A stretch of DNA of 64,000 nucleotides from Vitis vinifera. Its lineage: Eukaryota; Streptophyta; Magnoliopsida; Vitales; Vitaceae. Position numbers and translations under genes: made by a program. The DNA lies in the NCBI RefSeq assembly GCF_030704535.1, contig NC_081817.1:26847001-26911000 (forward strand), given 5' to 3'. The notes beneath the pieces were generated by a model. It did not search any database, was not told the DNA's origin, and was given only the letters and a program-made list of their open reading frames with translations. Below are positions 43,131 to 54,826 of the stretch, one piece after another. Position 1 is the first letter of the stretch, and every line of letters begins with the position of its first letter.

Positions 43131-46129
43131 AGGGGGGATCAGGAGTGGTAAATCCCCCTTTTTGTTTTGAGAACATGTGGTTGAGAGTGGAAGGGTTCAA
43201 AGATCTGGTGAGGAGATGGTGGACAGGCTACACTTTTAGTGGCTCTTTTAGCCACATCTTAGCCTGCAAGCTAAAGGCGTTGAAGCAGGATCTCAAAACC
43301 TGGAACAGAGAGGTTCTTGGGAATGTTTTCTCTAATAAAGAGGCTGCCCTCTCTCAGATTGGTTATTGGGATGCCAAAGAAAGTGATTTGGGACTTTCCC
43401 CTGAAGAGGCGGAGGCTAGAAGAAGGGCTGTCGAGGATTTCAGTAAGTGGGCAAGTATGGAAGAGATTTCATGGAGGCAGAAATCTCAGCAGCTGTGGCT
43501 GAAAGAAGGTGACAAAAATTCTCGGTTTTTCCACAAGATGGCTAATGCTCAGAGGAGGAGGAACTATTTGGCTGCCATCAAAGTGAATGGAAGAAGGCTG
43601 ACAAGGGAAGAGGTGGTAAAGGAAGAGGTGGTAATCTCTTTCCATAGAGTTTTGTCAGAGATTGATGAGTGGAAGCCAAGCATCATTGGGCTGCCCTTTT
43701 CGGTTCTGGACAGAGAAGAAGCAAGGGCACTGGAGAATCCTTTTTCTGAATAAAAGATCATTGATACCCTTTCCAATTTGTGCAGGGATAAGGCGCCAAG
43801 GCCGGACGGGCTCTCTATGGCCTTTTGGCAATTTTGTTGGGACATTGTGAAGTTCGAAGTGATGATATTTTTTGCTGAATTTCATCATTTGGATCTCTTT
43901 AAGAGAAGTCTGAATGCCACTTTTATTGTGCTCATTCCTAAGAAAGGGAGTATAGAGGATTTGAGGGACTTTCAACCTATTAGCTTGGTGGGTAGCCTTT
44001 ATAAGCTTCTAACTAAAGGCATGGCTAACAGGTTGAAAAGAGTGGTTGGGAGAGTTGTGTCAAATTCCCAACACGCTTGCATGGAGGGTAGGCAAATCTT
44101 GGATGTAGTCCTCATTGCTAATGAAACCTTAGATTCAAGGCTTAAGAGTTCGAATAAGGGAGTTATTTGCAAATTGGACATTGAAAAGGCCTATGCCCAT
44201 GTGAATTGGAAGTTCTTATTAGTAGTCATGGAAAAAATGGGCTTTGGGGCCAAGTGTGTTAGTTGGATGAGGTGGTGCATTTCCTTTGTTCACTATTTGA
44301 TTCTAATTAATGGAACTCCTACTGGCTTCTTTGCTAGTTCTAGAGGTCTGAGATAGGGAGGCACTTTCTAGTATATTGAAGAAGCTTTGGAAGGAGGCTT
44401 CATTCAGGGTTTCTTAGCTAGTGGAAAAGGAGGTGTCTCATCTCCTTTTTGTCAATGATACTTTGATTTTCAGTGACTCAAACAAGGAGCAATTAGAGGC
44501 CTTGAGTTGGGCGTTCATGTGGTTTGAGGCAATCAATGGCTTAAAAATCAATTTGGACAAAAGCAAGTTAATCCCAATTATAGAGATCACTAATATAGAG
44601 GATTTGGCTAGCATGTTGGGGTGCAAAGTGGGTTCTTTACCTTCCACTTATTGGGGTCTTCCCCTCGGAGTCCCCTTCAAGTCTATTCATGCTTGGGATG
44701 TAGTGGAGGAAAGATTTCAGAGAAGACTTACTTTGTGGAAAAGGTAGTACTTGTCAAAAGGAGGGAGACTAAGTTTATTAAAGAGCACTTTATCTAGTTT
44801 GTCTATCTATTTCATGTTTTTATTTGTGATCTCTCGTAAGGTGAGTCTTAGATTGGAGAAGATTCAAAGGGATTTCTTATAGGGGGAAGGAGAGCTTTAT
44901 AGAAGGTCTCATCTTGTAAGATGGTCTATTGTTGGCTTGGAAAAAAAGGAAGGGGGAAGAAGTTATCTCTTCTAAATAAGGCTCTTCTTGGGAAGTGGTG
45001 TTAAAGATTTGCTTTTGAGAATGATTGCTTTTGGAAACAGGTGGTTGTAGGGAAGTATGGAGAGGAAGAGGGGGAATGATTTTTAGAATTTCGATAGAAG
45101 GCTATCTTTGGAAGGCTATTCGTTGTGGGTGGAAGGGGATCTATGACAACATTGGCTTTAGAGTGGGAGATGGCAAGAAGGTGAAGTTTTGGAAAGATAG
45201 GTGGCATGGGGAGGAACCTTTAGCTGTGACATTCCTAGAGTTGTTTTCAATTGCCATTGATAAAGAAGCTTGGGTAGATTAGTTGTGGGAGCATCATGGG
45301 GAGACGGGTTGTTAGAGCCCAGTGTCCTCTAGACAGATAAATGATTGGGAGTTAGGTGAGGTGGAAGGTTTGCTTAGAAGGTTGCAAGGGCACATAATTA
45401 GTGGAGGAATGGAGGATGCTATAGTTTAGCGGTTGGCAAAGGGGGGGAAGCTTTTCTATCAAACCTTGCTACTCCTTAGCAGGTTGTTATCTGAAGGGTT
45501 TCCCCATAAGCTTGGTGTGGAACCCTTGGGTGCCAATGAAAGTCAATTTCTTTGCTTAGGAAGCTATCTGAGAAAAAAAATTCTAACTCTAGATCAGCTA
45601 AAAAGGAGGGGGTGGAGCCTTCCAAACAAATGTTATTTGTGTAAGGGTGAAGAGGAGTCAACAAACCACATTCTCATTCATTGTCTTAAAGCAAGCATGT
45701 TGTAGCCAATTATTTTGGCTATATTTGATGTTTGGTGGGTGATGCCGTTCTCAATCAAGGATGCCCTCACTAGTTGGCGGGGAGCCTTTGTTGGGAAGAA
45801 GAGGAAGAAGGCCTAGAAAGTTGCATCTTTATGTCTATTTTGGACTTTATGGAAGGAGAGAAATTGAAGAGCTTTTGAAGATTCTGAACTTATAGACCAC
45901 ATGATTTTATGTTCTTTTATGTACATGTTTTTGGAGTGGATTAGGGTACATATTGAGTCTAATTCTTTGTCCCTTTTAGATTTCATAGATTGGTTGGGCT
46001 ATAAGTGAAGCAAGGGTCTTGGTTTTTTGTATATCCCTCCTTTTTTTTTGGCCTTGTATACATCGTGTATACTTTAAGCACTTTTTGGCGCTTTTAATAC
46101 AATTGCTTTACTTATCAAAAAAAAAAAAA
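43131..46129 (+). mobile_element. L1-type LINE retrotransposon, 5'-truncated, with poly-A and target-site duplication
   Basis: Coding remnants (see below) are followed by a 3' end with 'tggcgcttttaatacaattg' and a run of about 13 A (46117-46129). The flanks match: GTTTCAATGATTTGAATAT at 43112-43130 and GCTTCAATGCTTTGAATAT at 46131-46149 (17 of 19 identical), the mark of target-primed reverse transcription. The endonuclease domain is missing, so the insertion was 5'-truncated to about 3 kb. Confidence 0.9.
43145..45705 (+). pseudogene. LINE ORF2 remnant: reverse transcriptase and zinc-binding domain
   Basis: Segments in order: pre-RT (SGSFSHILACKLKALKQDLK, WLKEGDKNSRFFHKMANAQR), RT (RDKAPRPDGLSMAFWQFCWD, FIVLIPKKGSIEDLRDFQPI, ICKLDIEKAYAHVNW, INGTPTGFF), the palm box as FVNDTLIF where active enzymes have F-A-D-D, and thumb (LKINLDKSKLIP, STYWGLPLGVPF). 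The zf-RVT domain closes (LRKKILTLDQLKRRGW, CYLCKGEEESTNHIL). Frames change near 43753, 44356, 44747 and later, with many stops. Confidence 0.9.
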
Positions 46130-46149
46130 GGCTTCAATGCTTTGAATAT

Positions 46150-46892
46150 GTGGTTTCTATAATTCAGTGGAAAAAAGTCATTCATTATGAAGGAGTCTCT
46201 CTGGAATTGTCATGGAATGGGCATAGGTTGTTAATTGCTGATTTTATATATCTAGGACATATTCAGTGGGGAAGGACTGTTCAGTAAAGAGATAATATTG
46301 AGTGCGAAGTTCCATCTACTTGGTATATCAGTAGGGGTTTATTATTATGAGTTCAAGCAGTGTCAAATTCCTCCCTTTTTCACAAAAGGTATAATAAGCA
46401 TGCAAAGAAACAATTAGACAATTTTGAGGCTAGGCTTATAATCAGGATAAATATATGATTCAAGGAATGGTAAGAATTATATGGGTGGAATGCTGAAAAG
46501 GAAATTTTATGTGAATGTGAATGTGTAGTTTGAGAATCTTATTTTATATTTGCTTTTGAAGAGAATTTTCTCAAGGAATCTAAGATTTGTATAGGAGCAA
46601 AATATTTTCAAATTTCAATGAGAGCTAAGAGTTACTTGGATTGATTCATGAACCAATCTCACGCCCATCTCTCACTTCACACACGTCAACCCCTTTCTTC
46701 CTTATCATACTTGCTATTAATAACCTGTTTTCATAATGCTTCTCTCCATATGCATATCTCTAAGTCTACTTCCCATGAAGGGTCTTACTAAAGGAAGAAA
46801 GGCATCTAATGCTTAGCCCCCTTTCCTATACAATCAACGACTTCACTAGATGCACCTTTTTCTCCAAAGTCATGCCTTCGTAGAGGAAGGAC
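46150..46892. other. Intergenic, no gene seen
   Basis: No supported coding sequence. Between two LINE remnants of opposite orientation. Confidence 0.4.
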
Positions 46893-48220
46893 CTATGTAA
46901 GCAAGGGTCTTTGAATTTGCTCGAGCTTTAATCTAGCCTTCATCAAATTACAAAGCAAGGACATAAAGTAGATAGGTAAGCTAGTTAAGGTGTTTCTAAT
47001 CAGAGTAAGTCTCTCTCCTTTTGAAATATAGTGCCCTTTCCACATCGATATTGTTTTATGAAACATCTTTTCCACCCTATCCCAAATTAGCACTAAATTA
47101 AAGGAAGCACCCAAGAGAAGACCCAAGTAAGTAGATGGAAGTTCCTCCACCCTACAAACCAAAACAAAAGCCAACTCTTCCACATTAGCAACCCCCCACC
47201 CCCCTAAATTAGGGTTAACTCACTCTTCTCTAGGTTCATTTCAGCCTTTGGATGCCTTCAAACCACATGATTAATCAATTTATAAATTAATTAATTAATT
47301 AAAGTAAAAGAAGAAGAAGAAGCCATTTGGTCTTGAGGAGCTTTAGAAAAACATGAGGATCATAAGGAAATAACATATGGAACAACTCCACCCCCTCTCC
47401 TCCAACTCACCTTAAAGCTCCAACAGAAACCTCCCTCCCTAGCCCTTGTCAACAGACAATTAGGGGTCTATATTGCCAATTCAAATAAATAGGGAAAAAG
47501 ATGATCCCTTTGGCTCAAACCCTAAACATTTGAAAGGATGCCATTGATTAGCACAAAAAATTATACTGTAGATATGTACCATTTAATCCACCTAATGCAT
47601 CTCTAGCCAAACTTCATTTTTCAAAAGAATTGCTAGCAAGAATTTATAATTTCATTTAAGTTCAAAATTTGAGCTCATATTGATTCAGATTCGATACAGG
47701 GATCATAAAAATAAAAAATAAAAACAGAATAAAAGAAAAAGGGAAGAATATAAATGTTTTCTCTTCAACTTGAACCAATGATTGCAATTGAATCTCCTCT
47801 TCAATTCAAGCTTAATTCTCCCAAATCTCCATAGATCTTGCCTTTTGATCTTTCCTCCTCCGAAAAAAGCAAGATCTTGTCGTTCAATTTCATGAAATCA
47901 ACTCACCAAGATATGTTTGGCTAATGGGAAAATGAAAGAGAAGAACCATAATCTCTCTAAAGCTTCAAAAGTCTCCCCAAAAAATTTCTCCCTAAAACAA
48001 GAAACAAATCCCCCTAATGAATGCCTTATTAGCAATAAGCATAACATTTAAAATTTGTTTTCCCTCTATAAAAGAATTGTAGGACTGGGAGACCACTTTT
48101 CCCATGACCTTCTTTAGCCTTTCCTCAAAACCTCAGCTAGAAGCTTATCCAGACCACCAAGCAGGCTAATAGGTATAAACTCTTTCAAATCCTGTGCACC
48201 TCCTTATAAGTTTATAGGGA
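46893..48220 (-). pseudogene. LINE reverse-transcriptase remnant on the minus strand, interrupted
   Basis: 48215-48000 read backwards gives AQDLKEFIPISLLGGLDKLL and, after stops, VMGKVVSQSYNSFIEGKQIL. 47283-46893 gives MNLEKSEL, then VEELPSTYLGLLLGASFN, WKGHYISKGERLTLIRNTL and SLPIYFMSLLCNL. These are RT palm and thumb. The part expected between them (LDxEKAYD and the F-A-D-D box) is replaced by about 700 bp of AT-rich sequence, so the copy has suffered a deletion or replacement. Confidence 0.75.
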
Positions 48221-48365
48221 GGACAATTTATCACCAAGGGAGGAAAAGAAGGGGAGATTCTAAAAATCTTTTTTAACTCCTTACATATGATAATTTACAA
48301 TTATTTGCCAACAAAATTTAGGGTACCAGCACCTCCTTTGTGGACATGTCTTTTTCCTTTCTTTC

Positions 48366-48389
48366 TTTTTTTTTTTTTTTTTTTTTTTT
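48366..48389. repeat. Poly-T run of about 24
   Basis: A T run on the plus strand, equal to a poly-A run for an element on the minus strand. It may be the trace of a retroposon tail. The minus-strand LINE lies on the wrong side for this to be its own tail. Confidence 0.5.
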
Positions 48390-48479
48390 GGGTGCTTGGT
48401 AGGCTGTATAAGGAAAGATCCTAATAATTGATCTCCTTATGCAGAGAAGAGAACTAATGGTGAATTGATGCAATCTTTG

Positions 48480-49010
48480 TAAAGTGGGTGAGGAAGCAGC
48501 AAACTACAATATATTGTGATAGAACCAACAAATTAAGGGACACGATTTTAGCAATTTTTGTACTGCAGTTGGTATTTCATGAGTCATTGAAAGATATCCT
48601 ACTAGGATGGATGTCTCAGAGAATAGATAAGAGGAGGAGAAAAGTATGGTGTGGGGCTCCCATTTGCTTGTTTCGGTGCATATCAAGAGAGTGCAATGGT
48701 GGGAGTTTTAATTAGGAAGAGCTTCCTGATAAAAAAATTTAGGAAAACCTTGTCAAGTCCCTTTCAAAGTGGTCTACAGCACCGCTAGGAATGGAGAATC
48801 ATCCATTGTTGGACTCCTTAGATAGCCTAAAGTTTGAATAGCGGGTTGGAGATGGGCTGTAATGGCTTGATGATTTTTATTTTGTTTTCATTTTTGTAGG
48901 TGCCTCTTATATACCCTCCGTGTATCCTAAAAAAGGGATACATTAGGTCTACCCTATTTTTTTTAGGGTATTTATAATTAATTTTCTGTTTGCTTATCAT
49001 AAAAGAAAGA
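48480..49010 (+). pseudogene. LINE 3'-terminal fragment
   Basis: Translates to LLGWMSQRIDKRRRKVWCGA and PICLFRCISRECNGGSFN, then after a stop EELPDKKI, similar to the C-terminal WKERN region of plant L1 ORF2. The 3' end 'ccctccgtgtatcc' and the tail region near 48960-49010 resemble the 3' UTR of such LINEs. Confidence 0.65.
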
Positions 49011-49582
49011 GTTAACTTGGATTAAACTGCCAGTCATCAACTTATCTCAGTAGTCACAATTTCTTCCAAGAGCCCACACACAAAAATTAATCTCTTGTAC
49101 AAGCCTATTGGAAGTGGATTATTAACCATAAAAGTATAAGATGGTGATGTAACTGAAATTACTTTAGTTGTTAAAGGAGTTTCTTTTGAACCTAATTGTT
49201 GTGAATGCAACAAATATCTGAATTTTTGATTGACATCAAAGTGTGATTGGAAGTCTTTGGTTACATAACCTTTGTGTGAAAGATATGATGTGTTGTAGTT
49301 AAGAACTACTAATTTCTTTCATGCTTCATACATGATTAATGGTATTGATCCCCAATACAGTTGCTTGAACTAAGACTTGGTTTCTTGCTTAGCTATCTAT
49401 TTTAGCATCTTTTGTTCTAATTTTTGACAATTTTTTTCAATAGAGGAAGCTTAGATCATCTAGATTGACCTTTTTTTTATAGGCTGGCTATACTATGGTG
49501 TTCCTTATTTCTTCATTTGGACTTACCACAAAGGGCTTTGTGGTGATGACAATGATAGGGATTATGATGATTATGATAATAT

Positions 49583-50228
49583 TTGAACAATGACATGTTA
49601 CAACTAAGAAGATCCTACAAAGCCCTCAGTCCTGATGTTTGTTTGTTGTGTATGGAGAGTGGTGAAACAGTAGATCATATCTTCTTGCATTGCTCATTGA
49701 GTTTGGGGCTTTGGCATAGACTATTCAGCTTGGTTCATTTGGATTGGGTTCCTCCTAAAAGTATTTGTGACATGATAATTATTTCATATAAAGGATTGGG
49801 AAATACCAGTAGAGGCAAGGTGTTGTGGCAGTTTGCTTGTCTTGCTCTAATGTGGGTTGTGTGGCAGGAAAGAATTGCTAGGATTTTTTGGACAAGGTGA
49901 GAACTTCAAAGGGTCTATGAGACATAATTCATTTCTTAGCCTCCTTTTGGACATCTTGCACCACAACTTTTAAGGGTATTCCACTTAATTTGATCCAACT
50001 TGATCGGATGTTGGTGTGTAGTTCCAAGGGTGTGGGCTAGTAATGATAGATTATTTTTTGTATATTCTCACATGGTACATAGTTTGCAGAAGCTTATAGT
50101 TGTATAGATTCTTGAATTTTGAGGTTTTTGCTTTCTTTTTGTGTACTTTTTGGAGGATTTCTCATCCTTCTTTGTACTTATTTTTACTTAACTTAATCTA
50201 CTATACTATTGTTTCTCATCAAAAAAAG
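49583..50228 (+). pseudogene. LINE zf-RVT fragment with 3' end
   Basis: The open frame 49583-49900 reads LQLRRSYKALSPDVCLLCME, SGETVDHIFLHCSLSLGLWH and ALMWVVWQERIARIFW. C-x2-C and H-x4-HC are the zinc-binding residues of the RVT-associated domain. The 3' end is at a short A-rich tract (50221-50228). A separate 5'-truncated insertion; I found no good target-site duplication. Confidence 0.75.
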
Positions 50229-53200
50229 AAATATATATGTATATATTTGTTTCATTTCATCTTTGGTCTCTCTTGAATTATCACCAGGCTGATATATCTG
50301 AAGGGTTCATCACACTCGTCTCTTTATCACTCAATCTGATACATGCCATGGTTGTCCTTTTTTGTAAACCTTCAGCTGATCTCTATGTATGCTTGATCAG
50401 CCCTTGCATGTAATAGCTGTTGGCTTCCCATTGTTAACTTGATTTGTGGAAGTATTTGTTGGACAAAGGATCTTCATTTTGGGTTAGCCAGAAACATTGA
50501 TTTCTTAAATTCGAAGCTCCAATCATGGTGAATATTATTTAGTTTCAACAAAAATGCCACTGATTTTGTCATTCTTGTTTCTTCATAAGGTTTTTAGCTT
50601 TAAACAAGGTCATTTCTCTGTCCAGAGAAGTGGATTTCTCGTGGTGTATGCAGGTTAGCTGTTCTCATTTGATAACCTTCCTTGTGGGCTGGTGCTACCG
50701 TCAGCTGACCCCTGTGGGATCAGTTCCTTTTTAAGTGTACCTTGGTGTAGACTTGGAAGTTATGGCTTGAATGTCTGTACATCGGTCATGACAAGAGGAT
50801 GAAGTGGAGGAAAAAACCCAGAAATGAATGTGAATTGAGAAGCCAAAAGTCGTTCTTGTGAGTAGAATTTTTATAGTTTTTTTACAAGTATAGGGCTAGG
50901 GATACATTGGAAAAAAGAAGTCTGATTGGGAAAGCAATTTCCAGTCAACTACGGCATATAAAATGGCCCTTAGATTGCCTCTAATCTTTGGGGTAGAAAC
51001 TTGTCATTGTCAGTTCTTTCCCTTTGTTCTGCTCCATGCTTCAACCGGTAAGATGCAAATTCTAAATCACAGGCCTATCTTCAGTGCACAAAAAGGTAAT
51101 ATCTGGGGGTTCAAGCTTTGAAATGTTGTCAGCTTCGAACTTGTTGACACATGGTTTCTTGCATTGTTTTCCAGCCAGCCAAACAGTCCAATTCGGCACC
51201 TTTGTAATAGTTCATGTGAAATATAAAACTATTTCGCTATGGAAAGTTCTTTTCAGAATTCCCTCATATCCAAGTTCAGTTTCCATTAAAAATGTAGCTG
51301 GCAGATTAAAAACAAGGCCAGCCTTAATTGACCAGGCTACAAACCGCCTCTACTCCATGGCGAACTGCTCGAAGATATTGACTTGGGCATAGCCCAAAGG
51401 TCAATTTCTTGTGTACCTGCCCTTAGGTGACTTGCACGATACAAATTCAAGAATATTTGCATCGCTCTATTTGAGGGTCAGAAACAGTTTTCAATGTCCG
51501 TCGGTGCACATGGTCGGTGGAAGCCTAAAAGAATATGCATACATAATCCTGATTCAATCTTCCACCCATGAACTCATGACCAACAAGAATGTCTACAATT
51601 GTAACAAAATATTCAGAAGGATAACAAAGGATAGAAGAGGATCTCCAATGTATTGATGTATTTTGTTGGTATATGGAGATTGGATTGTAGTCCACGTTTT
51701 GTCAAGGCACCTTTTTAGACCAGACAACATTTAAGTCTACTAAAAATGGTAGAATCTCTTTTCGGAAAATGGAAAGGAGGATGATGCAAATGCTGATACG
51801 GAATTCAAAAGTGACACGTATAACCTACCAATACTAGAAGGATCTCATGTGCGCTGGATGGATATTATTGTTACGAATATTTAATTATTTTGAGATTTTA
51901 TTTTATTTTTTTATTCAACAAGTGGGTGGGGGCATCCCCATCCATTTCCTTTTTGAATTTCTTGAGGGCTGAGATTCTTGGAAGGGTTGATTATATTTAA
52001 GACAAAATTGGATCTGAAAAAACCCTTATTATAATTATTTTAATTAGCTTAATTTCATTCACATCCATTTCATGTAAATAAAAGTTTATAAAATTTATTT
52101 TTTACAAAATTATTAAATATATTTACCTAAAATAATTCTAGCTAAAACATTTCTAAAAAATAAATTTTATAAATAAAATATATTTTATAGGGACAACCAA
52201 CGAAATTTGAAACTATTAATGATTAAATATATCAGGAGAATTATCTTTTGGACTCAAAAATTAAGATTTGGTTTATAAAAGTTGTAAGTGATGGAAATGA
52301 TATAAAATATGAAAAAATCAATATACCCTTCAAAACTATTTTCTACCATAATATTTAAGAAACTTTTTTATCTTAATTTTTTTTAATAATTATTCTGAAA
52401 AAAATTATTATTTTTAGAAAACTATTTTTAAAAAAAATATATTATAAAAATATATCATTGAAAAAAAAAATTTGACATATTTTCAGCTATTTTTTATATA
52501 CACAATTTTAAAAATATATATTTTTCAAGATGTTTGATTTTTAAATAATAATAATTTATTTTTAATTTTTTAGAAAAGTGTATTTTTTTTCGAAATCCCT
52601 AAATTATATTAAATTTTATTGAGGTTTGCAAAAGAAATAAAATTTAAATTAATGTTTTTTTTTTCATAATCAATAAAGGTCATTTTTTAAAAGATAAAAA
52701 CTTCATATCATTCTTCTCAATTTTCACATTTCTTCTAGGTGTTGGGCTTAAATAGTAAATTTATATCTTAATTTTTGGGATCAACTAAGTCTAAAACATA
52801 ATTTTTTTTCAAATATATTTACATCAAATCTTCAAAATATATATATTCCTACTTTAATTATATCATTTTTTTGGTATTATGATAATACTTTTTAGGTGGT
52901 ATCACATCATTTTACCATATCACAACAAAGATAGGATTTAAAACAATTGTTTTCCATCTTTATTTAAAATATATATATATATTGGTGTAACGTATATGTT
53001 TAAAATTTGAAATAAGCTGTAATTTGTTTTAAACTATTTTAAAAATTATTATACTTAAAAAATTATTATTATTATTATATTTAAACCCAAGACCTAAATT
53101 ATTGACGAGAAAGTGTCTCATCAGCAGCTGGGAAGGTGTGGTGAGAGAACTTGCATACCAAGTAACCATATAATAGAGGTTTGATTTGATTTAATTGGGG

Positions 53201-54826
53201 CCACCAAATGTGAACATGATTCATGAGTCATGACAAGTAAAAAATTTGGAGCAAACCAAAAAAGCTTATCAACCATACAAAGCCTAGATGTCTCCACGAG
53301 AATGTCTAGTGGCCACTTGCATTACCACCATTCACCAACAAAAGATGAAAAGTCCTTTTCCTCTCGATCACCTCAACCTTATTCCATTTTGGCCAGTAGG
53401 TGGACCCCTTCTATAGTGCCTAAATAATACTTCTTTTATGCTATTTTTCTTTTTTAAAACTCCCACCCTTAAATATAAAATCTTTCCACAATGAACTGTT
53501 GTAAAGAAGTCATGTGATTGAGATAAAATTATAAAGATTATGCATATGAGATACGAGAAAGAATGAAAGATCCGAGAAAAAAATAAGAGATACCCGTTTC
53601 AGAAACTCAATAATTGTATCAAATCTTATCCTTTATAATATTTTATATGATATAATAGAAAGATTCTTTTGATGTAGACATATTAAGACCTTATGTACTG
53701 TGATATCTTACCAAATCCTATATTAAGAAAAACACCATTTGAGTTTAGTTGATCACATTTTTTTTATCCTTATTAATTTTTCATATTCGATCATATTTTT
53801 TATACTTTAATCACATTTATGACCCTTAGATTGTTGTCATATTTTTTTTGTACTTCAATTATATTCTTACTTTCCACATGTCATGCAGATAATATTTCAA
53901 CATTTTTTTATATTCAATCAAATTTATTTTACACATGTTGAAGTGAGATTTTAAACAAGGATATATCAATATGATTTTTCATGTTTTATTGGTATTTTTC
54001 ACCAAATTGTTGGTAGATTTCAATGCTTTCCAACAATGCATCAATAGTTGATGCTGATATCTTAATTCTTGAAAGTGACATGATGTATAAAAGAGGTCCA
54101 TTTTCAGCTACTTTACAAAAGGGCTTTCTTTCTCTATTTTAAAGCAAAGGGCAAAGGAGCAATGAAATGGCACCAAACGAAACATCCTTATCATTTTAGT
54201 TTCTACTCTCTTTTCTCCCTTTTTTTTTCCTCTGTTATTTTCTGGTCTGCTATTGCCTTCCACTATTGAAAATGGCTTTCCAACTCTATACAACATCTAG
54301 ACAGTGACTGCAATCACATCTTTTTTGAATCCATAACTGAGATATAGAAGAAAAAATTCAATCAGAAATCATGGGTATTTTTACAAGAAGATCACTCTTA
54401 TAGTGTTATGTAAAGTAATGATGGGTTTAGGTTTATTCATGACTGATACTAAAAAGAAATGATCAAATTAATGGTGGGAGTTATTAGGAGTCAGGACAGG
54501 ATATCCCAAAAGGTAGAGCAAGGGATATAATACAAAGGACAAGACCTAAAGACACTTTGTCTTTGGTCTTTGCAGCTTTGCTTGGTTGGAATCTCACTGG
54601 GGTTTCACTCATTCCTCCCAATCTGAAAAATTATCCCCACTTTGATCTTAACTTTCATGGTCCAAATCATTATCATCACTACCACCACCAAGGGCAGGGC
54701 CCGGGTTGAGCCCTGGGTCCTGGTTGAGGGCAACCTAAGTGTTATTGTACATCTAGATAGTATGGCCAAACAATACCGAATTACAAGATTTGTACACTTA
54801 CAAAATTAGAGCCTTTCGCTTACTAG
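50229..54826. other. Intergenic, no gene seen
   Basis: 50.2-51.9 kb has balanced composition and small open frames without recognisable motifs. 51.9-53.1 kb is very AT-rich. 53.1-54.8 kb has scattered open frames up to 65 codons, none with family or splice support. Confidence 0.45.

Noticed and set aside
51084..51656. Open frames of 102 and 81 codons
   Set aside because: No recognisable domain and surrounded by non-coding DNA; not supported.
53230..53427. 65-codon open frame, Ser-rich
   Set aside because: No family match that I know of; likely chance.
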